Part shown: piece after piece, positions 27,394 through 35,911 of the stretch
How positions within the stretch are numbered: the first letter of the stretch is position 1
Layout: every line of letters starts with the position of its first letter
Assembly (NCBI GenBank): GCA_002440975.1
Contig: DJWN01000025.1
Span: forward strand, 1 to 64,000
Reading direction: 5' to 3'
Source: Bacteroidales bacterium UBA6229
GTDB lineage: Bacteria > Bacteroidota > Bacteroidia > Bacteroidales > F082
DNA length: 64,000 nt
Notes under the pieces: generated by a model
Databases searched by the model: none
What the model saw: the letters and a program-made list of their open reading frames with translations, nothing else
Told to the model about the DNA's origin: nothing
Position numbers and translations under genes: made by a program

Positions 27394-27490
27394 AAGAATT
27401 TGGTTTATACATTTCGCATTTGGGCAACAAAGCTAATGTTTTTTGATGAGTAAATTAACTGGTTTCGGTTACAGATATCAGCCTATCTGA

Positions 27491-28534
27491 TCATTTATTT
27501 TCAACAGTCATTTCACCTCTTATCGATTGTTGCAGCAAGCGTATTATTTTATCGTGTGGATAATTTTCTCCTATCAGATACATCAATTTGGCCAGAGCCG
27601 ATTCTGTTGTAATATCATATCCACCTACCACACCAATGCGTTGTAGTTCGAGGCTGGTTTCGTAGCGACCTAATTCAACAGAGCCTGATTTACATTGGGT
27701 TACATTAAGAATGATTAATCCTTTTTGAATTCCCTCTTTTAATGCATTAATGAACCAGGGATCGGTGGGAGCATTGCCCGATCCAAAAGTCTCCAGGATG
27801 AGTGCCTTTAAACCAGGGATTTCGAGGGTGCTTTTTACTACTGACTCACTGATGCCTGGAAAAAGTTTCAGGATGCTCACATTGTAATCGAGTGAGCTGT
27901 GTATCTTCAGCTTTTTGAAATTTGGTTTTATGATGTTGTTTTTGTTGTATTTGATGTGGACTCCTACTTCGGCAAGCAAAGGATAATTGCCACTTACAAA
28001 GGCATTAAAATGTTCGGCATTGAATTTTGTGGTGCGATTGCCACGCATCAAATGATTTTCGAAATAGATACTCACTTCAGGAACGATTGCCAGCTCGTCC
28101 TCTTTGGCAGCTGCAATTTCGATGGCAGCCAGAAAGTTTTCGCGGCCATCTGTCCTGATTACTCCCATCGGCAATTGTGAGCCGGTAAAAACAACTGGTT
28201 TATTCAGGTTTTCGAGCATAAAACTCAAGGCTGATGCGGTATAGGCCATGGTATCAGAGCCATGCAACACCACAAAACCATCGTAATCTTCGTAGTGTTT
28301 TTCGATCATTCGTGCCAGCTTAATCCAAAACTCCGGCTTCATATTGGAAGAATCTACCAACGAATCAAATGAATGAAAATCAATATGATACCCAAAATCC
28401 CGCAAAACCGGAAGCTGCTCGTAGATGTTGTTAAAATTGAAAGGAGTTAATGCTCCGCTTATCGGATCCTGAGTCATGCCAATGGTTCCGCCGGTATAAA
28501 TTACCAATAAAGAGGTGTTTTGTTCCTGGTTCAT
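27491..28534 (-). CDS. ansA: Type I L-asparaginase
   Basis: A 347-residue cytoplasmic enzyme that hydrolyses asparagine to aspartate and ammonia. The N-terminal nucleophile motif is VIYTGGTIGMTQDP, and the second active-site motif is VLHGSDTMAYTASAL (Ser replaces the usual Thr of HGTDTM). GSQLPMGVIRTDGREN and a C-terminal ILETFGSGNAP also match the type I family. No signal peptide is present, unlike type II periplasmic asparaginases. It overlaps the tatD stop by four bases (ATGA), so the two are translationally coupled. Confidence 0.93.
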   Translation of the reverse strand: MNQEQNTSLLVIYTGGTIGMTQDPISGALTPFNFNNIYEQLPVLRDFGYHIDFHSFDSLVDSSNMKPEFWIKLARMIEKHYEDYDGFVVLHGSDTMAYTASALSFMLENLNKPVVFTGSQLPMGVIRTDGRENFLAAIEIAAAKEDELAIVPEVSIYFENHLMRGNRTTKFNAEHFNAFVSGNYPLLAEVGVHIKYNKNNIIKPNFKKLKIHSSLDYNVSILKLFPGISESVVKSTLEIPGLKALILETFGSGNAPTDPWFINALKEGIQKGLIILNVTQCKSGSVELGRYETSLELQRIGVVGGYDITTESALAKLMYLIGENYPHDKIIRLLQQSIRGEMTVENK

Positions 28535-29313
28535 TTTGTTGGAAGATTAAATAATTCGTTTGCGTTTCGTGTGGTAATTTTTGCCAGGGTATCTATATCT
28601 ATTTCAAGTGTAGCAGCAAGTTTTGCAGCAGTTTCAAAGAGAAAGGCACTCTCGTTTCGCTTGCCACGATAGGGCACAGGCGGCAGAAAAGGTGCATCCG
28701 TCTCAAGGATTAGTCGTTCAACGGGCAAATGTTTCACAACTTCGGGCAAGCTTGATTTTTTATAAGTCAAAACACCGCCAATTCCCAGGTAGAAACCCAG
28801 GTCAACAGCTTTTTTTGCTTCTTCCAGCGTTCCTGTAAAGCAATGAAGTACACCTTTTAAACTGCCATTTTGAGCTTTTTCTATTTCGGTCAGCATGTCC
28901 GGAAAAGCCTCTCTGGTATGAATAGCGACTGGTTTTTGCATTTGTTTTGCCCAATCAAATTGCATGCGAAGTGCTTCGAGTTGTTGTGTGGCAAAGCTCT
29001 TATCCCAGTAAAAGTCCAACCCGATTTCGCCGATGGCAATAAAAGTTTCTGGATGATTTTTTAATTGTTCCTCAAAATGAGAAAGTTGTTTCAGCCAATC
29101 CTCATTCACCGAGGTAGGATGCAAGCCTATCATTGGAAAGCAGTTAGCCGGAAAATCTTCACAAAGTTGCAATAAGGGTTTCACTGAATCCTGATCAATA
29201 TTAGGAAGCAGAAAACGATGGATGCCCCGCGAAAGAGCTCTGTTAATCATTTCCTTGCGGTCGTGATCAAAATCTTCGAGATAGAGATGGGTATGTGTGT
29301 CGATGAATTGCAT
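28531..29313 (-). CDS. tatD: TatD-family metal-dependent hydrolase
   Basis: A 260-residue TIM-barrel deoxyribonuclease/hydrolase. The metal ligands are visible: FIDTHTHLYLEDF (HxH), AIGEIGLDFYWD (Glu), VAIHTREAF (His), VLHCFTG (His) and LILETDAPFL (Asp). TatD proteins act as 3'-5' exonucleases in DNA repair or quality control. Minus-strand TAATTTTG at 29318-29325 is only a few bases before the ATG, suggesting a very short leader. The downstream partner is ansA, with a 4-base overlap. Confidence 0.93.
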   Translation of the reverse strand: MQFIDTHTHLYLEDFDHDRKEMINRALSRGIHRFLLPNIDQDSVKPLLQLCEDFPANCFPMIGLHPTSVNEDWLKQLSHFEEQLKNHPETFIAIGEIGLDFYWDKSFATQQLEALRMQFDWAKQMQKPVAIHTREAFPDMLTEIEKAQNGSLKGVLHCFTGTLEEAKKAVDLGFYLGIGGVLTYKKSSLPEVVKHLPVERLILETDAPFLPPVPYRGKRNESAFLFETAAKLAATLEIDIDTLAKITTRNANELFNLPTK

Positions 29314-29352
29314 GAAGCAAAATTAGGACAAAATTTTGGCTGGCATGGCAGG

Positions 29353-30546
29353 TCAATACAGGAACTCATCGTAAGGATAACGGATAGCGTGCATATCACG
29401 GATTTCTTTGTAGAGCAGTGCCCTGAATTCCTGATAATTAGTTTTGTTTTTGGCCGAAATAAAGATACAATTGTTATTTGTTCTGGAAATCCAGGAGCTT
29501 TGCAAGCGTTCCAGCGAGAGGTTATGTGCGGTTTCAGGGCTCAAATCGTCAGTCTCTTTTTCTTCCCAACTGTAGGCATCAATCTTATTGAAAACCATGA
29601 TGGTCTTTTTGTTTCCGGCTCCAATTTCTGCCAGTGTTTCGTTCACTGTTTCAATCTGCGATTCAAAATCAGGATGCGAAATATCAACGATATGCAGCAG
29701 TACATCGGACTCTCTGGTTTCGTCCAAAGTGGATTTGAACGACTCAATCAGATTATGAGGTAGTTTTCGGATAAAACCAACTGTATCGGATAGTAAGAAT
29801 GGCAGATTATCGACCACTACCTTGCGCACTGTGGTGTCAAGTGTTGCAAAGAGTTTGTTTTCTGCAAAAACCTCAGATTTACTCAGTAGATTCATAATGG
29901 TTGACTTACCAACATTGGTATAACCAACAAGTGCAACACGGATGAGTTTCCCTCTGTTTTTGCGCTGAACGGCTTGTTGCACATCGATTTCTTCCAATCG
30001 TTTTTTCAAAAGACTGATTTTGTCTCTGATGATGCGTCGGTCGGTTTCAATTTCTGTTTCACCAGGGCCTCTTAAACCAATTCCTCCCCTTTGTCGTTCA
30101 AGGTGAGTCCACATGCGTGTTAACCGGGGCAGAAGATATTGGTATTGAGCCAGCTCTACCTGAGTTTTGGCGTAAGCGGTGTGGGCACGTTTGGCAAAAA
30201 TATCCAGAATCAGATTGGTACGATCGAGGATTTTTACCTGGAGAGCTTTCTCGATATTGCGCAATTGTGACGAGCCGAGTTCATCGTCAAATACCACCAG
30301 ATCAATATTTTCGACTTTTACATATTGTGCAATTTCTTCCAGTTTTCCTGTTCCAACATAAGTAGCCACATTGGGTTTATCCAGTGCCTGAATGAAACGA
30401 GCAACTGGCACACCCCCAGCTGTTTCGATTAAAAATTCCAGTTCGTCAAGGTATTCGTCTGTTTTCTCTTTGGATTGTTGTTGCGTGGCAATAGCAACCA
30501 AAACAGCTCTTTCGACAGGTATGGCAGTAGAAATATTTTTGGGCAT
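29353..30546 (-). CDS. hflX: Ribosome-associated GTPase HflX
   Basis: A 397-residue GTPase that rescues or splits stalled ribosomes. The HflX N-terminal domain (FIETAGGV-type, about 25-105) is followed by the helical linker ending RGGIGLRGPGETEIETDRR, the family hallmark. The G domain carries G1 VALVGYTNVGKST, G3 LLSDTVGFIRKLPHNL and G4 VFNKID. The C-terminus (AIRYPYDEFLY) is typical. The short membrane-protein gene at 30553 is six bases upstream, so hflX is probably the last gene of a trpS-X-hflX operon. Confidence 0.96.
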   Translation of the reverse strand: MPKNISTAIPVERAVLVAIATQQQSKEKTDEYLDELEFLIETAGGVPVARFIQALDKPNVATYVGTGKLEEIAQYVKVENIDLVVFDDELGSSQLRNIEKALQVKILDRTNLILDIFAKRAHTAYAKTQVELAQYQYLLPRLTRMWTHLERQRGGIGLRGPGETEIETDRRIIRDKISLLKKRLEEIDVQQAVQRKNRGKLIRVALVGYTNVGKSTIMNLLSKSEVFAENKLFATLDTTVRKVVVDNLPFLLSDTVGFIRKLPHNLIESFKSTLDETRESDVLLHIVDISHPDFESQIETVNETLAEIGAGNKKTIMVFNKIDAYSWEEKETDDLSPETAHNLSLERLQSSWISRTNNNCIFISAKNKTNYQEFRALLYKEIRDMHAIRYPYDEFLY

Positions 30547-30552
30547 AAATCT

Positions 30553-30978
30553 TTAGTGATTTTTATCACGGTTTTTGTGATGCTTTCTTTTGATGTTTGC
30601 ATCATGGCGGATGTCTCTTGACACAAAATAAACGGCAGTGACAATGACATAAAAATGTACCAGCGAATAACTTAATGCTCCGGGTTTTAGAAATACAACG
30701 AAAAGGTTAAAAGCAGCTGCTATCAGTACAATAAAAAAACCGTAACGAAAGAAATTGGATCTTTTCATTACCATAGAGAGCAAAAAAACGGCTCCGAGCA
30801 AAATGATCAATCCCCAGCGAATGATCCAATTTGGAAACTCACTTTCAAATCCGGGATTACTGATGTATGGATACACTGTAAAAAGAAGGTAGGATACAAA
30901 TCCCAGCCGCAACAGCAGGGTAACAAAACTGTTAAATTGCGATTTCCATTTTTCGCTCATAAGCAGATTTTTTGTCAT
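30553..30978 (-). CDS. Hypothetical membrane protein between trpS and hflX
   Basis: A 141-residue protein with four hydrophobic segments (about 20-38, 50-65, 74-92 and 100-120) and a strongly basic His/Lys/Arg-rich tail (ANIKRKHHKNRDKNH). I recognise no family. The first ATG at 30978 overlaps the trpS stop by four bases (ATGA), consistent with coupled translation. A second ATG at 30960 (MSEKWKSQF) is possible. The close spacing to hflX (six bases) supports it being a real gene. Confidence 0.72.
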   Translation of the reverse strand: MTKNLLMSEKWKSQFNSFVTLLLRLGFVSYLLFTVYPYISNPGFESEFPNWIIRWGLIILLGAVFLLSMVMKRSNFFRYGFFIVLIAAAFNLFVVFLKPGALSYSLVHFYVIVTAVYFVSRDIRHDANIKRKHHKNRDKNH

Positions 30979-31970
30979 AAAGGCCTGAAACCAATAATTT
31001 CCCGTACTTCCCGAATTGTTTTACGTGCACTTTCGTGTGCTTTTTCAGCACCCAGACGAGCTGCCATGCTGATTGCAGTTTCATCTCCCAGCAGGGAATT
31101 GATTTTTTCGCGTATGGGTTCTGTAAAGATAATAATATCTTCGGCAAGTTGTTTTTTCAGATCGCCATAGCGGATTCTACAGTTGTTGTAGGCTTCATCA
31201 AAATGTGTAACAACATCCGGTTTGGATACCACTTTTAAGAGCGAAAACAAATTTTCGATGGGTTCGGCTTTTTGCTGGTTGGGCTCCGTTGGGCCGCTAT
31301 CAGTAACAGCACGCATCACCTTTTTTCGAATCACTTTTGGTTCGTCCGACAGAAAGATAGCATTGCTCTCGCCTTCTGACTTACCCATTTTTCCGCTGCC
31401 ATCCAGTCCCGGAATTTTAACCAGTTGTTCACCAAAGTTAAATGCTTGAGGAATAGGGAAATAATCCTCCTTGTACATGCGATTGAAGCGACGGGCAAAA
31501 GTTCTGGACATCTCCAGATTTTGCTCCTGATCCTTACCTACAGGTACCTTATCAGCTTTGTGGATAATGATGTCAGCAGCCATCAGGGTGGGGTAAGTAA
31601 GCAAACCGGCATTCACATTTTCGGGTTGTTTGCGGGCTTTTTCCTTAAAGGTTGTAACGCGCTCCAACTCACCCAGATAGGCATTCATGTTCAGGAAAAG
31701 ATATAATTCGGCAATCTCCGGAAGATCACTTTGGACGTATAAAGTAGCTTTTTCAGGATCAAGTCCGGCGGCCAGATATTCGGCCAACACATGCTTTACG
31801 TTACCATGCAGATCTTCAGGTTTGGGGTGTGTAGTAAGCGAGTGATAATCAGCGATAAAGAAAAAGCAATTATGCGTTTCCTGCATCTTCACAAAGTTTT
31901 TAACAGCACCAAAATAATTGCCGAGATGTAGTTTGCCTGTAGGTCGAATACCGCTTAATACTGTTTCCAT
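30975..31970 (-). CDS. trpS: Tryptophanyl-tRNA synthetase
   Basis: A 331-residue class I aminoacyl-tRNA synthetase that charges tRNA-Trp. The HIGH-equivalent motif is GKLHLGNYFGAV and the KMSKS equivalent is SGKMGKSEGES. The substrate pocket region (YPTLMAADIIIHKADKVPVG, DQEQNLEMSR) is clear. Length is normal for bacterial TrpRS. It is the first gene of a probable operon with the membrane protein and hflX. No T-box is seen, as expected outside Firmicutes. Confidence 0.97.
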   Translation of the reverse strand: METVLSGIRPTGKLHLGNYFGAVKNFVKMQETHNCFFFIADYHSLTTHPKPEDLHGNVKHVLAEYLAAGLDPEKATLYVQSDLPEIAELYLFLNMNAYLGELERVTTFKEKARKQPENVNAGLLTYPTLMAADIIIHKADKVPVGKDQEQNLEMSRTFARRFNRMYKEDYFPIPQAFNFGEQLVKIPGLDGSGKMGKSEGESNAIFLSDEPKVIRKKVMRAVTDSGPTEPNQQKAEPIENLFSLLKVVSKPDVVTHFDEAYNNCRIRYGDLKKQLAEDIIIFTEPIREKINSLLGDETAISMAARLGAEKAHESARKTIREVREIIGFRPL

Positions 31971-31999
31971 GAAGAATTTTTGCTGTCGTTTACTAGGTG

Positions 32000-33550
32000 T
32001 TAAATTTTTATTTCGTCGTTATTCAAGCTAAAGAACTTGTATTCAAGCATGTGGTAATTTGCCATAGCTTTAACCCGAACAGTTTTTTTGTATTTCCATG
32101 CCCATTTACGTCGGATAGAGAAAACACCACGGGTGAGATAAGCATGAATAAAAGGATGAACAGCAAGAGTGATTGCTTTTTCGTTTTGATCCTGCAAGAG
32201 GTATTTCAGGTTGTTTTCTATTTCATCGGTAAAGATGATGCTTGGCTTTATTTTTCCGGTGCCTTCGCAAACGGGACAACTTTCGAGGACCTGCACATTC
32301 ATTTCAGGTCGCACACGTTGACGGGTGATCTGCACCAATCCGAACTTGCTGGGCGGCAAAATGGTATGTTTGGCATGATCGCGTGCCATCTCGTCTTTGA
32401 GCTTTTGATACAACTCGCGACGGTGTTTGGCATCGTGCATGTCGATAAAGTCAACCACGATAATACCTCCCATATCGCGTAATCGCAACTGGCGCGCTAT
32501 TTCTGTGGCGGCTTCCAGATTTACTTCCAGGGCATTTTCTTCCTGGCTGTTTTCTTTGTTCACACGATGACCGCTGTTTACGTCGATCACGTGCATGGCT
32601 TCGGTATGTTCTATAATCAGATAAACACCACTGCGAATGGTTACTGTTTTTCCGAAGAGGCCTTTGATTTGTTTATCTACACCAAAATGCTCAAAAATGG
32701 GGGCTTTCCCCTTGTAAAGCTTTACGATATCAATCTTTTGCGGAGCTATCGTCTGGATAAAATTTCTTGTTTCTTCAAACAAGGTGCCGTCATTGATGTG
32801 CACACTGTTGAAAGATTCATTGAGCAGATCGCGCAAAATGGCTGAGGTGCGGTCGAGCTCACTGATAATTTTTACAGGAGGCTTGGCATTTTGAAGTTTT
32901 TGGGTTGTTTTTTCCCATTTTTCAACCAGCGACCTGAGGTCAGCATCCAGTTCGGCAACTTTTTTGTTTTCGGCAACCGTGCGAATGATCACGCCATAAT
33001 TATTAGGCTTGATGGATTGGATCAATCTTTTGAGGCGGTTGCGCTCTTCGCTGCTTCTTATTTTTTGTGAGATGGAAATCCGGCTCGAGAAAGGAACCAA
33101 AACGAGGTATCTGCCGGCGAATGAAATTTCTGACGAGATACGGGGTCCTTTGGTGGAGATGGGTTCTTTGGCGATTTGCACAAGGATTTGTGCTCCTGTT
33201 GCCAGAACCTGTGTGATTTTTCCGGTTTTTTCGATATCAGGCTCCAGCCTGAAGTTGTCCATATTCACCTGAGCAGGTTTGCCATTGAGTGCAAGCTTGG
33301 TGTATTTATTCAAAGAACGAATCTGGGGTCCCAGATCCAGGTAATGCAAAAAGGCATCTTTTTCGTAACCAACATCTACAAAAGCGGCGTTGAGGCCGGG
33401 CATGATTTTTTTAACACGTCCCAGATATACGTCACCTACTACGTAGTTGTTGTTAGTGCGCTCCTTATGGAGCTCCACTAATTGTTTATCTTCTAAAAGA
33501 ACGATGTCCACCTCCGAAGCGCGAGAATCTATGATGAGTTCCCTGTTCAC
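32000..33550 (-). CDS. rng: Ribonuclease E/G family protein
   Basis: A 516-residue RNase G-like endoribonuclease involved in rRNA maturation and mRNA turnover. The N-terminal S1 domain is visible (VGDVYLGRVKKIMPGLNAAF, then DVGYEKDAFL). The DNase I-like catalytic segment contains HVIDVNSGHRVN, EAATEIARQLRLRDMGGI and VVDFIDM, with catalytic aspartates. The Zn-link is CPVCEGTGKI. It lacks the long disordered C-terminal scaffold of RNase E. Upstream are the 29-residue basic-protein and HU genes on the same strand, separated by a hairpin at 33641-33676. Confidence 0.95.
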   Translation of the reverse strand: MNRELIIDSRASEVDIVLLEDKQLVELHKERTNNNYVVGDVYLGRVKKIMPGLNAAFVDVGYEKDAFLHYLDLGPQIRSLNKYTKLALNGKPAQVNMDNFRLEPDIEKTGKITQVLATGAQILVQIAKEPISTKGPRISSEISFAGRYLVLVPFSSRISISQKIRSSEERNRLKRLIQSIKPNNYGVIIRTVAENKKVAELDADLRSLVEKWEKTTQKLQNAKPPVKIISELDRTSAILRDLLNESFNSVHINDGTLFEETRNFIQTIAPQKIDIVKLYKGKAPIFEHFGVDKQIKGLFGKTVTIRSGVYLIIEHTEAMHVIDVNSGHRVNKENSQEENALEVNLEAATEIARQLRLRDMGGIIVVDFIDMHDAKHRRELYQKLKDEMARDHAKHTILPPSKFGLVQITRQRVRPEMNVQVLESCPVCEGTGKIKPSIIFTDEIENNLKYLLQDQNEKAITLAVHPFIHAYLTRGVFSIRRKWAWKYKKTVRVKAMANYHMLEYKFFSLNNDEIKI

Positions 33551-33640
33551 TTTTTATTATTTTAAATGAGTAGCTGCTAATAAACAGCCTGATTAAACGA
33601 TATTTGGAGTGGAGTTCGGCACAAAAATGATAAAATCGAA

Positions 33641-33676
33641 TAACACAATGCCGGATCAAATTCCGACATTGTGTTA
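33641..33676 (-). terminator. Strong hairpin after the small basic protein gene
   Basis: TAACACAATG.CGGA pairs with TCCG.CATTGTGTTA around a short loop, giving about 14 paired bases with one internal mismatch. It lies 23 bases past the small gene's stop on the minus strand. The T-tract is weak (ATTCGATTTT), so attenuation or mRNA 3'-end protection is also possible. Confidence 0.6.
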
Positions 33677-33699
33677 TCTGTATTCATTGACATATAAAA

Positions 33700-33789
33700 C
33701 TATTTCTTTTTATGTCTGTTCTTCCTCAAACGTTTTTTGCGTTTGTGGGTAGCCATCTTGTGTCTTTTTCTTTTTTTCCCGCTTGGCAT
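33700..33789 (-). CDS. 29-residue basic protein, AURKAIP1/COX24 (mS38-like) type
   Basis: A tiny ORF, ATG at 33789 and TAG at 33700. It encodes 29 residues beginning MPSGKKRKRHKMATHKRKKR and ending in a Lys/Arg/His-rich tail, with 18 Lys or Arg. It matches the short Bacteroidota proteins annotated with the AURKAIP1/COX24 domain, whose eukaryotic relative is mitochondrial ribosomal protein mS38. A ribosome-associated role is therefore likely by family analogy. It sits between HU and rng, and its size and composition make it easy to miss in automated annotation. Confidence 0.82.
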   Translation of the reverse strand: MPSGKKRKRHKMATHKRKKRLRKNRHKKK

Positions 33790-33818
33790 AACAATTTATT
33801 TTAATGAATAGAACAAAA

Positions 33819-34103
33819 TTATTTTACGCTGCCTTTAACTTCATTAACGAAGGTTTTGGCAGGTTTGAAAGCAGGAATGTTGTGTGCAGGGATAATGATT
33901 GTGGTGTTTTTGGAAATGTTTCTTCCGGTCTTTTCAGCTCTTCTCTTAATAGTAAAGCTACCGAAGCCTCTCAGGTAAACATTTTCACCATTCACCATGG
34001 CATTTTTAACAACATCCATGAAGGATTCAACTACTGCCTGAACGGCTACTTTTTCAACACCTGTTTTGTTAGCAATATCTGCTACGATTTCTGCTTTTGT
34101 CAT
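33819..34103 (-). CDS. HU/IHF-family DNA-binding protein
   Basis: A 94-residue nucleoid protein that bends DNA as a dimer. The alpha-helical N-terminus is MTKAEIVADIANKTGVEK. The beta-arm with the family signature contains YLRGFGSFTIKRRAEKTGRN, then the conserved IIIPAHNIPAFKPAKTF. Length is standard. Minus-strand TAACTTTG at 34151-34158 is a good -7 element 48 bases before the start. It is followed by the small basic-protein gene (29-base gap), which may be co-transcribed. It is divergent from mutY. Confidence 0.96.
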   Translation of the reverse strand: MTKAEIVADIANKTGVEKVAVQAVVESFMDVVKNAMVNGENVYLRGFGSFTIKRRAEKTGRNISKNTTIIIPAHNIPAFKPAKTFVNEVKGSVK

Positions 34104-34150
34104 ATCTTTAAAACTTTAAAAGATTAGAAATGTGAATTTTATTTGGACGG

Positions 34151-34158
34151 CAAAGTTA
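34151..34158 (-). promoter_or_regulatory. Putative -7 element of the HU gene
   Basis: Minus-strand TAACTTTG fits TAnnTTTG. The position 19 bases upstream is not a TTTG, so only one box is supported. Confidence 0.42.
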
Positions 34159-34234
34159 AAAACATTTTTCTTATAAGGAAAGGCCTTTTAACTTTTTTTT
34201 ATGTCTAAACTACTCTATATAAATAAATTCGACA

Positions 34235-35317
34235 ATGAACCCTGTGAGTGCAGCCTTATTGATTTGGTACAAGAATAACAAACGTAATTTGCCATGGCGC
34301 GAAATTTCTGATCCTTACCGCATTTGGATTTCAGAAGTGATATTACAACAAACACGTGTAAATCAAGGGGTTGTGTACTACAAGAGTTTCGTTGAACAGT
34401 GGCCGGATGTGAATCAACTAGCCAGTGCATCAGAACAGGAAGTGCTTAAAATGTGGCAGGGGTTGGGTTATTATTCGCGCGCCCGCAATATGCTGGTTGC
34501 TGCACAGGAGATTGTGAATAAATATAATGGTGTATTTCCAAGATCAGCCGGTGAATTGAAAAAATTAAGAGGAATAGGGGATTATACGGCGGCTGCAATT
34601 TCTTCCATTGCTTTCGATGAGCCTGTTGCTGTGATAGATGGTAATGTTTTCAGGGTATTATCAAGATTGTTTAATGAAGAAACGCCTATTGATTCTTCTG
34701 CTGCAAAAACTACATTCAGGATGATGGCAGACAGTGTGTTGGATAAACACAATCCAGGCGAGTTTAACCAGGCAATCATGGAATTTGGGGCTTTGCACTG
34801 TGTGCCTAAAAAGCCGGATTGCCAAACCTGTCCCCTACAAGGCTCATGCCTGGCCTTTGCGCTTAAAAAAGTAGATCAGCTGCCTGTGAAAAAAAATAGA
34901 ATCAAAATCCGGAAACGTTTTCTGCATTATTTCATCTTTTTGCAGAAAGAACAGCAACAGTGTTACACCTTATTAAGGTACCGCGGTTCGGGTGATGTGT
35001 GGCAAGGCTTGTATGATTTTCCATGCATTGAATCAGATCGTATCTTGTCGATAGCCGAACTGGATCACGAACAACTATTTACTGCGATAAAAGCTGTTGC
35101 AACTGAAATAATTCCAATTCCCGACATCAGGAAGCATATACTTACACACCAACATCTGACGGCAAAATTTTATGTGGTGAAATGCAAAAAGGGTTTTGAG
35201 CATTTGAAAAATAATTCGCTATCTTTGGTTTCGCAAACGGAGCTCGGAAAATATCCCCTGCCCCGATTGATAGATCAGTTTTTACAAGAAAATGAAAACT
35301 TATTTGATAACTGTTAA
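34235..35317 (+). CDS. mutY: A/G-specific adenine DNA glycosylase
   Basis: A 360-residue base-excision enzyme that removes adenine mispaired with 8-oxoguanine. The N-terminal helical domain has EVILQQTRVNQG (catalytic Glu), the helix-hairpin-helix is KLRGIGDYTAAAI, and the catalytic Asp is in AVIDGNVFRVLSR. The [4Fe-4S] loop is C-x6-C-x2-C-x5-C (CVPKKPDCQTCPLQGSC). The C-terminal NUDIX-like domain (about 225-350) recognises 8-oxoG. It is 13 bases upstream of ssb, the first gene of the mutY-ssb-gldE-gldD cluster. Confidence 0.96.
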   Translation: MNPVSAALLIWYKNNKRNLPWREISDPYRIWISEVILQQTRVNQGVVYYKSFVEQWPDVNQLASASEQEVLKMWQGLGYYSRARNMLVAAQEIVNKYNGVFPRSAGELKKLRGIGDYTAAAISSIAFDEPVAVIDGNVFRVLSRLFNEETPIDSSAAKTTFRMMADSVLDKHNPGEFNQAIMEFGALHCVPKKPDCQTCPLQGSCLAFALKKVDQLPVKKNRIKIRKRFLHYFIFLQKEQQQCYTLLRYRGSGDVWQGLYDFPCIESDRILSIAELDHEQLFTAIKAVATEIIPIPDIRKHILTHQHLTAKFYVVKCKKGFEHLKNNSLSLVSQTELGKYPLPRLIDQFLQENENLFDNC

Positions 35318-35330
35318 AAATTAACAAAGA

Positions 35331-35819
35331 ATGGCTGGACTAAACAAAGTAATTTTAATCGGACGACTTGGTAAAGATCCCGAAGTGATTTCATTTGATA
35401 ACGGTGGAAAAAAGATGACTGTTACACTTGCTACTAGCGAACGCTATCGCGACAGAAACGGACAATGGCAGGATCAGACCGAATGGCACAATGTGGTAGC
35501 CTGGGGAAACCTGGCTAATGATATTGACGAAAAACGAAGGGTGTATGCCAAAGGTGATCTGATGTTTATCGAAGGAAAGATAAGAACCAGACAATACACA
35601 GATGGTCAAGGAGTTACTAAATACATCACGGAGATTCTGGCAGAGAAAATGAACCTGATTTCCAAAAGTAATTCCGGTGGCGAGGGCTACAATGCTGGAG
35701 GAAACAATCAAAACACTGCACAATCATCAGCATCACAAGAGCATTCGGCTCCATCAAATGAAAAGAATGAAAACAAAGACTTTGATCCTTTGCAGGAATC
35801 AGATGATTTGCCCTTCTAG
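35331..35819 (+). CDS. ssb: Single-stranded DNA-binding protein
   Basis: A 162-residue SSB. The OB fold spans about 1-110 (NKVILIGRLGKDPEV, TEWHNVVAWGNLA, YITEILAEKMNL). A Gly/Asn/Gln/Ser-rich linker follows, ending in the acidic tip DFDPLQESDDLPF that recruits repair and replication partners. It sits directly behind mutY. A possible internal promoter (TTTG at 35195, TATCTTTG at 35220-35227, 21-base spacing) lies in the end of mutY. Confidence 0.97.
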   Translation: MAGLNKVILIGRLGKDPEVISFDNGGKKMTVTLATSERYRDRNGQWQDQTEWHNVVAWGNLANDIDEKRRVYAKGDLMFIEGKIRTRQYTDGQGVTKYITEILAEKMNLISKSNSGGEGYNAGGNNQNTAQSSASQEHSAPSNEKNENKDFDPLQESDDLPF

Positions 35820-35862
35820 GCTGGTTATCAGGTAATTTAATTAGAATTAACAGCTAAGTACT

Positions 35863-35892
35863 TTTGCATTATCCTGTATTTTCTTATTTTTG
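35863..35892 (+). promoter_or_regulatory. Promoter of gldE-gldD
   Basis: TTTG (35863-35866), an 18-base spacer and TATTTTTG (35885-35892) match the Bacteroidota -33/-7 pattern. The TTG start of gldE is 20 bases downstream. It implies that gldE-gldD can be transcribed independently of mutY-ssb. Confidence 0.6.
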
Positions 35893-35911
35893 TTGCGAAA
35901 TTCAAAACTGA

